Source: Flavobacteriales bacterium (GTDB lineage: Bacteria > Bacteroidota > Bacteroidia > Flavobacteriales_D > Sanyastnellaceae). Taken from it: DNA of 64,000 bases. The position numbers and the translations under genes are program-made. The stretch spans positions 1-64,000 of the forward strand of contig JADKIZ010000014.1 in the NCBI GenBank assembly GCA_016722445.1, given 5' to 3'. The notes under the pieces are model-generated. The model was not told the origin of the DNA. It did no database searches and saw only the letters and a program-made list of their open reading frames with translations. Positions 9,534 through 21,500 of the stretch are shown here, piece by piece. Positions within the stretch are counted from its first letter, which is position 1. Each line of letters starts with the position of its first letter.

Positions 9534-12500
9534 ATGAAGAAAATTCTAATTTCGTTCGCAATTCTTTGCGGATTTTTTTCTGCGCAAAACGCTTACTCAC
9601 AAGTTACCATCGCGAGTGAAGGATTTGAAAACACCTTAACCATGTTTTCGGTAACAGCCGGAACAGCGTCGTATTACAGCGGTAATTCTGCTGGCGCAGA
9701 TGGGGTCGCTACTTCTCCGTTTGCCTCTGCGGGTACTTATTCGCTTGGCAAGTCCAATGCAACGCTTACTATAACATCGAGTGCCGTTAATACGGTTGGT
9801 TATACCGGTATTAGCTCTTCTTTTAGGTTGGCTTCTTGGTCTATTGGTATTACAACCAATGGTGCAGATGCTGCAGATATTGTTACAGTAGAGGTGAGTC
9901 CCGACAATGGAACCAATTGGTATAGTACAGTACGGGTTCTTGGTTCAAGTGCCAACAACGCTTATTGGTCTTATGCGGGTGGCTCAGGCAATGCCAGCAC
10001 GGCTTACGATGGTGACGCCACACCTGTGAATTTTCAACCGACCACCAGTGGAGTTCAAACCACGAATGGATATAGCACGGTAACAGTAACAGGACTGCCT
10101 GCTGCGAGCCAATTGATGTTCAGAATCACAATGGTCAACAACGCGACGGCAGAACGCTGGACTATTGATGATTTTAAAGTGCAAGGAACTGCCCCAGCAG
10201 GAAGCAATCACACCGTAACATTCACTGGTTCTTCAACCGATTTCGATGCGGGCGAAAAATTCTCAGCCGCAGCGAACAATACAGATTACTACATCACTTT
10301 TGACCAAACCTATATGTATTTCGGTGCATTCCGCACATCAGGAACTTTTGGTAGTGGTGACAATTTTGCGATTTACATCGATACAGATCCGCGCAGCACT
10401 ACAACCAGTGGCAACGGAACTACGGCGGGTAGAAACTACAATGGAGTAACCCCTACACTACCATTCAATGCTGACTATACATCTTATACCGAACAGAGTT
10501 ATACCGATCCCATCAATCGCTACAATGGATCGTGGGCGACAACAGGTGTAACGCCAACAACAAGCACCAGCACAACCGCGCGAGAGGTGAGAATCGCACT
10601 GAGTGATATAGGTAATCCGGCATCTGTTTATGTTACTGTCTGGATGGGTTATGGAGGAGGACTTTTTTCGAATGCTCCAGGGACCAATTTGTCAGCATCG
10701 GCTACTCCGACGATTGCTGGATTCTTTGGAAGTTTTCCGGTGTATAAGTCAGGTGTGAATCCTACTACTTATCGCTCTCAGAACACATCTTCTGCCAATG
10801 GTGGTGGAACAGCCATCAGTGATTTGGTACTTACTTCTTCGGGAAATATTGCAGATGATTATGGCGACATTACCATCAGCAATGCTGCTGTCGGAACCGT
10901 TTCAGTGGCTAATGCATCTTTCACCGGATCGCTCACATTGAGCAACACAGCAACTGTCGCACTTGGTGTGAATAGTTTATCTGTTGGTGGTCGTGGTATC
11001 GGAGGTACTGCAGGTCAGATTGTGATGAACAATACTTCAACCACATCCATAGACGGAACCTCAACCGTCGGCAAAGTTGCTTTTCTTGGTGCCGGTCTTG
11101 TGAGCGGCTCAAACAGCGCTCGAACTTTCGGAACCAACTCAACAGTTCAAATCGCGGGAGGTGTAGACTTTACCAGCAGTGCCACAAATATTGAAGGTAA
11201 TCTTCAAATCAATAATGGCGGATTTGTCAATACGAACGTGCCTACATACGGCAGCGCGTCGACCCTGATCTATAATTCAGGAAGTACCTACACAGCAGGT
11301 GTAGAGTGGACCAGCAACGCCACCAGTGGCACGGGAGTACCAGCCAACGTAACCATCGGAAATGGTGCAAATACTACTTTAAGCTTTGGTAGCTCTGCGC
11401 TCTATCGCGCTGCACGTGGCAATGTGCTTATCGCTGCAAGTTCGGGATTGACGCTGTCCTCAGCGTCGGGTGGTGATCTTTATGTTGGTGGAAACTTTAC
11501 CAATAGCGGAACATTTACACATAGTTCACGCGCGGTATTCTTCAACGGAACAGGCACACAAACACTTGCCGGAACTTTGAACGGTTCAGGAACTACGAAC
11601 TTTTTCCCATATCTATTTGTCACAAACACCACAGGCAATGTGACCTGTGGAGTGAATATCAATGTTGGAACCAGCGGCCAAAGCAGCTTTACAGTTGCGG
11701 CCAGTGGTGGATTGTATACGCAAACTGCTAGCACTTTCACGTTGGTAACTGGTGCGCTTGGCACAGTTAACGGAACATTTAGAAACTCGGGAGCAACGAT
11801 TACCAATACAGGCACCATGACTGTTTCCGGTACCGGAACATTTAACCACAACATGAATGGTGGAACCATTGCCACTTGCACGTGGAGTAGCGGATCGAAT
11901 TGTTCTGTTACAGGAACGACTACCACAGAGCCTGCGGGATTGGGCCAATCATTTTCAGATTTTTCATGGAACTGTGTGCAGTCTGCAGCCCGCAATCTTT
12001 CTGGTGCTCTGACCACAGTGGGTCGTGACCTCAATATTTTGGGAACGAATTCTCAAAATTTAGGCCTTGTTGCTTCAACAGGTAGTCTTACACTTTCTAT
12101 CGGAAGAGACCTCAATATTTCAAGTGGTTCTCTTGTTGGAACTACGGGGACTGTTACACCGACCATCAACATTACCGGTGATTTGAACATTTCCGGAACC
12201 GGCGGATTTACCATTTCGAATTCTGCTTCTTCTGGCGCCGGCACTGCTGCTGTGACTGTTGGAGGAAATACTTCTATTACTTCTAGTTCTGGTACAGCAT
12301 TGGTCATTGCGGTTTCTTCTTCGAAATCGGCATCTCTGACATGCACTGGAACATTCTTGTTGAATGGCTCGGGTCAGATTCATATGTCTCAAGCTACCAA
12401 CGCCACACCCACAGGAACACTTACTGTGAATGGCGCAACAACATTGACTGCTGGTACGATGAATGTGGCCAATACCAGTGCAAACTCAAGAGGTACTTTT

Positions 12501-15500
12501 AATGCCAACGGAGCATTGACTGTCAATGGCGGTACCCTCAATATTTCTACACTTGGTATCGGCGTTGTCAACCTTACTGATAATTTGGTGTTGAGCAGCG
12601 GAACCATTAGCAGAACATCTGGAACATCCACATTTAATCTTAGTAAAGCTAGCGGAACACAAACTGTGAATCAAACTTCAGGTACTTTTTCTGGTGTGAT
12701 TGGATTGAACGCGGGAACTGGCTCAACCACGAATACTGTTCAGTTGGTCAGTAACCTTGATTTGGGCACTGGCACTGGAGTGTTCACCACTAAACTGGGA
12801 TCAACCTTAGATTTTCAAACTTACACGGTGACTGGTAGCGGAACGTGTGCATCGGCTTCTGGTAGTACCTACAAAACCGCAAGTCAATATGGCTTTACTG
12901 CGGCCACGTCAGGTTCTACCGGCGGAAGTGTTCAGACAACAACCAGAACATATCATGCTTCTGCAAGCTACACTTTCAATGGTTCTGGAACACAAGGAAC
13001 AGGTGACTTCTTTGGTTCTACAACACCAACGGCGAATATGTGTGCCAATTTGGTGATCGATAACTCGTCGAACGTCTCTTTGGATGCAAACGTTTCTGTT
13101 CAGGCCACCACTACGTTGACCAATGGACATTTGACGCTTGGTTCAAACGACATCCTCACAGGAGCAATTAGCGGAGCCGGATCAACCAAACATTTTAAAA
13201 CAACAGGAACGGGTCAATTGAAGCAATTGGCTGGTACGTTATTCCCAAGTGTTCTTTTCCCTGTTGGCAAGACAGCGTATAATCCAATTACAATTAATAA
13301 CACGGGTGGTCTTAGCGACACGTATGGAGTGCGTGTAATTGACGCGGTTACTTCTCCAGCAGCGAATGATGCAACCAAACTCATCAATAGGTATTGGGCT
13401 GTGACTGAAGCTACAGCTGGTACAAGTACCATTACTGCAAGTGCACAATACAACGGCGGAGAAGAGAACGCAAACTTTACTGCTGGTACAACATTGAAAA
13501 TGGGACTGCATAATGGTACCTCATGGTCGGATGTAAACGCGTCAAGCAGTGGAGGCGGACCATATGTTGTTACCAATGGTTCTGCGTTTTCACCATCAGT
13601 GGCAAGTTATACCATTGGTGTTGGAAAAGACGATGGGTTTGCTGCACCAAACGTGAGTTACACATGGACAGGAGCAACAGATAACACTTGGGCAACTGCG
13701 ACAAACTGGTCTCCGAATGGAACACCTAGTATTTCTGATGATGTCTTGATTGATCCAGCCAACTATACCACGGCCTTGGTGATGACAGATTCACGCACGG
13801 TGACGAATTTCACTGTTCAAAACAGCGGAAGCTTTACCATGAATTCTGGTTCTGATTTGACAGTTACTGGCAACTTTAACTATACAAGCACCACAGCACC
13901 ATCATTGAATTGTAGCAGCACATTGACTATCTCGGGATCTACCAGTCAAAACATTCCGGCATTCAATTATGGCAGTCTCAACTTGACGGGTGGAGCGCGC
14001 GTTCTTGCAAATAGCGGAACAATTGGTATTTGTGGAACCTATACACCAGGTAGCTCTATGACTGTTACTGGAAGTACAGTGAACTATAACGGCACTGGTG
14101 CACAAACCATCACGTCATCTACATACAACAACCTTACAATAAGTCAAAACCGCGGAGCAGCAACCATAACACTTGGCTCAGGAACTATTGATGTGGCTGG
14201 CACCTTTGACCCATCTACAGCATCGAATTATTCGGTAGCCGTTGGAACAAATACGTTCAATTTCAGCAGTGTTGGATCACAAGCAATCCCTGCGTTTTTC
14301 TACTACAGTATTATCAATTCGGGTAACGGTAACAGGACATGGGCAAGTAGCGGTGTAATTGACATCAACAACACATTCACACCAGGAACCGGAACACATA
14401 CAATCACGGGAAGTTCCGTTCGCTATTCCGCAACTGCGGCGGCAACCTATACTTTGTCCACCTTCACAACAAACATTACAACACCAGCCCGCCAGTACAA
14501 CAACCTTGAAATCGGTGGTGGTGCCTCTACCATTTGGCAAGTAAACGCTGGTTTCAACCTTGGAATAGCCAATAATTTTGTTTACAGCGGTAGTGGTGCT
14601 TTTAGAGTTACTGCCGGTGCGAGTTCAAATACCATGACGGTAGACGGAACATTGACACAGTCTGGTACTGGTACGCTGCGCGTTTCAGGATCTGCTACAA
14701 GTGCAATTACCGGTACATTAAATGTTACAGGCAACGCAACATTGAGTGCAGGTATCCTTGAAGTAGTTGGAACGAGCGCAGCAACTGCGCATGGTGCTCT
14801 TTCGACCAACGACCTTACCATCAGTGGAACTGGTCAATTGGTGTTGGAAGTAACTGCAGGTACAACCGGTGTAGCAACCGTTACGGTGAATGGTGATTTG
14901 TTAGTGACAAGCACAACGACCAATGCGATCAACATTGGAGCGAGCACAGGACTTGGAAATAATCAAATAGCATTGAAGGGAGACTTCACAAAATCCGGCA
15001 CTGGTACCTTGGGTCTCACCGGATCTGCTACTTCAACAGCGGGATATACATTTAGCGGCACGGGCACTCAATCCTTCAGCCATAGCGGCACAGCGATGAG
15101 CTCAGGGAACTTCACCGTTGCCAACGGAAGCGTGGTTCAACTCCTCACCAATATGACACTTGGTAGTGCGAGCGCTAGCGCTTTAAATGTTGCAGGTACA
15201 CTTGATGCAGGAAACTTCCAGGTGATTTCTGGTTTTACTTCAGATCAGTTTACGCTCAATGCTACTGGTACACTCAAGATGAATAGCGCCACTGGTGTTG
15301 TGGGTACTATTTCTGGATTTACGATTTCACCTGCGTTTACTTCAGGTGGAACATTTGAATTCACAGGTACGAACGTCAATACTGGTTTCAGCACATTTGC
15401 CAATATCTCAGCGACCTATACCATCACTTGGACAGGAAGCGGAAGTCTTACTCTTGATAAAAACATCGACTTGACGAATTTTAATTTTACAAATTCAGGC

Positions 15501-18500
15501 CTTGTATATCTGGGTAATTTTAATATGACCATTTCAGCAACCGGTGGCGTTACCGGCGGCTCATTCTCTTCTTCGAAGATGATTGTCACAAATGGTACAG
15601 GAATTCTAATAAGAAATGTATCCTCTGGTGGAACCGGAATTCCTTTTACTTGGCCTATTGGAGAAGTAACAGGTTCTGCGGAATACTCACCTGTTACCAT
15701 CCCAAATATTTCGGTTTCTATTGCCGGAACAATTGGTTTCACTGTGACTGACGGCGTTCATCCAAGTATGGGTGCTGCTTCAAGTTACCTTTCAAGGTAT
15801 TGGGAATATACCGTTACGGGTTTGGGAACTTATAACTGGACCAATGCCACCTTTACATATACTGCAGGCGACATTGTAGTTGGCCCTGAAACATCTTTAA
15901 AGGCGAACGTATACAACAGCGGTACTGCGGCATGGGTTGAATTTGCCACCAGCAGTGCAGCATCTAACGTATTGACATTTACCAGTGGTGCTACACAAAC
16001 GACCATGGCTTCTGGAAATGAAATCACTGGTCGCATCGATGTGCCTGTATACTATCAAACAGTAGGTGCAGGTCCATCAAACTGGAGTTCTACTTCCACT
16101 TGGGAAGCATCTCTCAGTCCAGCATTCACGAGTCCATTCACCCCTTCTGTAGCACCGAGTTATGCGAATAGTGCCCTTATTAAGATTAACGCCGGCCATA
16201 CCGTTACTGTTACTGCAAGCACCACAGCCGATGACCTTGAAATCAACGGAACTGTAGATGTGTCGGGTGGGACAACCGTCTTTACCGTATTCAACGGCAC
16301 TGCATCTACCGATGCCACGATAGCCTCAACAGGAACACTGGTGGCCTCAACGAATTCTACATCACTCACCTTTGCTTCAGGTACATCTACTTCGGTGAGT
16401 GGATTACTCAAATTGATCGGTACGAGCGCAGGCGCGGGTTCCACAATTACGAATTCAGGAACTATTGTGATGAACAATGGATCAACCTATGAACACGCAA
16501 GAGATGCCGGCACCCTCACCATGGGTGGGACGGTTACATGGAGTGCTGGATCGACTTGTAAGATCAGCGGACTAACGCTGAATATACCTTCAGCGGCAAG
16601 CTTTGCACAGTCATTCTCCAATGTTGTTTTTGCAAATACTGCACAGACCGCAACGTTGAATACCTCGGGTAATCTGACATCTGTAAGTGGTAAACTGAGA
16701 ATCGCCTCTACAGGAAGTGGCATCCTTCGATTGGCCGCTGGTCAGACGTATTCTCTCACAATCGGCGATAGCCTTATTGTTGAAGCAGGTACACTTGATC
16801 TTGTTTCTGGAGCGGGGAATGCAACGGTGACGGTTAATGGACATTGCCTGCAGTCTGGCGGCGCCATCACGAAAACCGGAAGTGGCGCTCCAAGTGTTGT
16901 CCATTTCAATGGAGATTTCATTCAAAATGCGGGAACCTTTGAGTTTGGTATAGCCGGGTCTCCAACAAGCGTGGTAAATCTGAAGGGAAACTTTGTTCAC
17001 AACGGTGGCATCACGAGAGGATCGGGCACCGGTACTTTTAACTTTATCAAAGGATCTGGTGGAACACAAACGTGGAGTCAATCCGGCGGAACAGTTTCCG
17101 GTGCAATCACATGGAACGTGGGAAGCTCAACGACAAACACAGTTCAGTTGCTTAGCAATGTGAGTTTGTCCTCCTCCGCACATACATTTAATGTGACCAA
17201 CGGCGCAACGTTCGATATGGGACCTTATGTGTTGTCAGGAACAAAGACGGCGTTTAACCTGAATGCCACCGGGGCTATCAAGTCCGGTCATGCGAGCGGT
17301 ATTGTGACCGCCCCAACTGCTTCTGGTAACGTTCAAACTTTGACACGAACTTTCCCAGGTACAGCAACTTATTACTACAATGGTGCAGCAGATCAAGTAA
17401 CAGGCAACGCGTTGCCAACAACATTGACCAGCACGGGTAATTTGAATATTCAAGCTTCTTCAGGCATCACTGTTACGCTTACCAACAACAATACAACGAC
17501 CCCAACATTCAATTTGATTTCTGGTTTATTCGCTGCAGGTAACACTCAGCAATTGAATATTACGAATAACGGAACAGTGAATGCAACTGGTGGTGATTGG
17601 GTGACGGGTGTCAATGCAGGTTTGTTAAACTTCCCCGGAAACGGAACTTTCACGGGCAGTTGCAATCCATATAATGTTTATGCAAGTGGCGGAGTGAATT
17701 TTGGTTCTGGTACAGTTACCATTCAAAATGGTGGTCGCTTTAGAATTAATATTGGTGGATATGTGAATACCAACGCTCCATTCTACGCTACAGGATCTTT
17801 ACTTCAATATTATATCGGATCCACTTATGGAAGAAATCTGGAGTGGAGTGCTGCAAGTGGACGCGGATACCCTCATCATGTGCAGTTAAGTAACAGTACT
17901 ACCCTTGATGGCGGAAATGGTGGATCGTCAGTTGCCTTGCCTATCAGCACCTCTGGTGACGTTACTATAGATAGCGGTTCAAGTCTTTATTTAGATTTCG
18001 GCGGAAATAATGTTACTCAGGACTTTGTAATTGCTGGAAATTTGACCTTTATCGGAAACATGTCTTGGTCACAAGCTTCAGGTGCAGATGTTTATTTGGG
18101 TGGGAACTTCAACAACAATGGAGTGAGTGCGAATCTTTTCTCGAATAACCGTGCGTTATTTATGAATGGTGGCGGAACACAAACCATCGGTGGATCATAT
18201 CCACTCACATTTATTTTCCCTTATCTCCTGATTGATAAAACAGCCGGATCTGTTGTTTTGGCTCGCGACGTTCAGGTTTCAAACACGCTGACATTTACAG
18301 CAAGTAATACTGCTATTCTTGATGCGTCGACTTATACGTTATACGTCACCAATAATGCAACTGGAGCAATCAACCGCACTGGCCTTGGGCACGTAAATGG
18401 AAGTCTACGTAGGGCAATGGCTACTGGAAGCAATACTTACTCGATGACCATCGGAGATGCTACCGTTTACGCACCGATAACTATTGATGCGAATTCTGTT

Positions 18501-21500
18501 TCTGTTGCGGGTAGTATGACCGCTTCAACAACATCAGGAGATCATTCTCAAATTGCTACTTCAGGCTTGGATGCAACTCAATCTGTGAACCGCGTTTGGA
18601 CCCTTTCGCAAACAGGTTTGACATTAACCAACTACGATGCAACACTTGGCTATGATGCTTCGGATCTGGACGGTGGTGCGACTTACAGCAATTTCATCGT
18701 CGGCCGTTATTCGTCGGGTTGGACTTATCCGACAGTTGGAACACTTGCGGCAACCAGCACTGAAGCCACAGGTCTCACCGCTTATGGTGAATTTGCTGTT
18801 GCGGAATGCAAAACACCTGATGCTTATAATGTGACCGGAAGCGGTTCTTATTGCGCAGGCGGAAGTGGTTTGGAAGTAGAACTTGATGGCTCAGATAGCT
18901 GGATTAGTTACCAGTTACAGCGCAATGGTACAGATACCGGTTCGCCGGTTATAGGTACTGGTTCTTCCATCAGTTTTGGATTCCATACACTCGCGGGAAC
19001 ATATACGGTTATTGCAACGAATCTTGCTTCTGGCTCATGCACAGCATCTATGACAGGCAGTGCTGTTATTGTTGTGACACCTAACACTCCTGTGGACATC
19101 ACGATTGCTTCTTCTTTAGGAAATGTGATTTGTGCCGGTACTACCGTGAATTTCACGGCAACCGCAATGAATCCTGGATCTACTCCTGTTTATCAGTGGC
19201 AGATCAATGGTAGTTCAGTTGCTACGGGCTCGTCATATTCTACGTCATCACTCAGCAATGGTGATTTGGTGACATGCATTCTTTACAGCAGTGAAACTTG
19301 TCCACTGCCAATTGCAGACACTAGTAACACAATTGCGATGACTGTTTATGCTATTGGCACTCCAGTGGTATCTGTTTCAATTGCTTCATCAACAATATGT
19401 GCTGGTGAAAACGCTGTGTTCACAGCAACCCCAACATTTGGTGGTTCAACACCAGTATATCAATGGAGATTGAATGGATCTAATGTTGGAACTAACTCAA
19501 ACACATATTCTAATCCATCCCTCGTGAATGGTGATCAAATTGATTGCATCATGACCTCAAATTATCCATGTCTCACTGCACCGGACGATACAAGCACTGT
19601 CATCACGATGACGATCATTGCCGCACCTGTTGTAGATGCGGGTACTGATATGTCAACCTGTGGACTGAGTGCATACACGTTTGCGAATGGCGCAACAAAT
19701 GTGAACACCACTGGTATCGTATGGACCGAAACGGGAGCTGGAAGTATTACTGCGGGTTCAACCACATTGACACCGACATATACACCTGCAGCAGGTGATA
19801 TTGGAACATCAGTGAAGTTTTATCTGACAGGAACAGGAAATTCACCGTGCACCACAGCAATAGACTCTGTTTATCTCGCTGTAGCAGCACTACAACTTTG
19901 GTATGTGGATGCTGATGGTGACGGATTTGGTAACCCACTTTCTTCTCCAACGGCTTCTTGTACCCAACCGTCAGGTAGAGTTCTTGACAACACAGATTGT
20001 TGCGATACCAATGCTGACATCAACCCAATGTGTGAATGGTGGGCTGATATTGATGGTGACGGATATGGATCATTTATTTATACCAATGGATGTATCAGCG
20101 GATGTTCTGGTAATGCACAAACATATCCATGGTATCCACCGGCACACGGCGGAGCACTTTATTCCATGGACTGTAATGACAATGATGTAAACGCATACCC
20201 AGGAGCATCAGAAATCTGTCAGAATAGTGCTGACGATGACTGCGACTTAACGATCGATGAAGGTTGCAGTGGCATTATCAATGACACATGGGCGAATGCC
20301 ATTACATTGAATGTTCAGAATCCTAATATGTGGTATCCAAACTGCAATATTCAAAATGGAACTTTGGTCAATGCAGATATATCCATTGAAGCCAATCCAT
20401 CTAACGTAAATGTGGGTGGCGGACGTGACATTTGGTATCGATTCCAAGCTCCATCTACGGGTGTTCAAATCAGGGTTGTACCAACTGGGTTTGATGCTGT
20501 AATTGAATTGCGCACTGCAGCACATCCTACAGGACAAGTGGATGTTGAAAGCATCAACAACACTGTTGGTGGTGCGGAAATCCTCAACAGCAACGCGTTG
20601 ACTATTGGACAGGTCTACTATGTTGGCGTGAGAAATAAAGACAACACGAATGTTGGTACGTTTACATTGTGTGTTTCGCCGTTGATGCCAAGTGGTTGCG
20701 CTTCGGTCGAGCCAACTGGTGGATATTCGATTTGCTCCAATTTTAAAGCGACGTTCAGAGGTGCTTTGAATTACACATTCAATTTCACTGGTACTGGTGG
20801 CACAGCAGCATTTCCATTTGTAACGACTGCCGCAACGTCTACAGGCCTTATGCCTTTGGGCACGTCGGCTCTTGATATCCGATATGGCGGTGAATACAGC
20901 GCACGCGTAGATGCAAATTATCAACTTTACAACGGGTTGAATGCTGCAGAAGCAATCATTACCATTCAAGGCAGCAACAGCCCAAGTGGGAATTGCACAG
21001 ATATTGACATCATCACAGCGCCTCTCTCAGAGGTGAAGAGCACCCAACGTTGTCCAGCGATTTTGTCTCGCAATTCATATTTGATTGCTACTCCTGTAGT
21101 AGTCGGCGCTAATGCGTGTGGCGCGGTTAATTATACGTTCCGCTTTACCCAAATCAGTGCTTGCGGTGCTGGTACGGTTGGATTGCCGTTCACAGTAACA
21201 ACTCCAACCAATACTCCATATTTGAGTTTGCTGCTTGCTTTCCCAACTCCGAGCTATCCTTTGGCTAATATGGGTAAATGGCGCGTTGAGGTTAGACCAA
21301 ACTTCTCTTATGGAAGTGGCGCTTATGGACCAGCACAGGATATTCAAGTGAACAACACCTCTTTAGGCGCAATGTCACCCGATGATAACGATCTGATCGA
21401 AGCAGAACGTGGCTATGCAATAAGTCCTGTAGCAATGGTATACCCGAATCCGTCAACTGGTGAGGAAGTTACCATCGTGGTGAATCATCTCGTAAGTGAA

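Noticed and set aside
11480..12034. Minus-strand open frame of 184 codons inside the first giant
   Set aside because: It is antisense to a long repeat gene whose biased composition keeps other frames open; its product is low-complexity and no signals precede it.
20247..20969. Minus-strand open frame of 240 codons inside the first giant
   Set aside because: Same reason: shadow of the giant's C-terminal region; no initiation signals and an unlikely composition.
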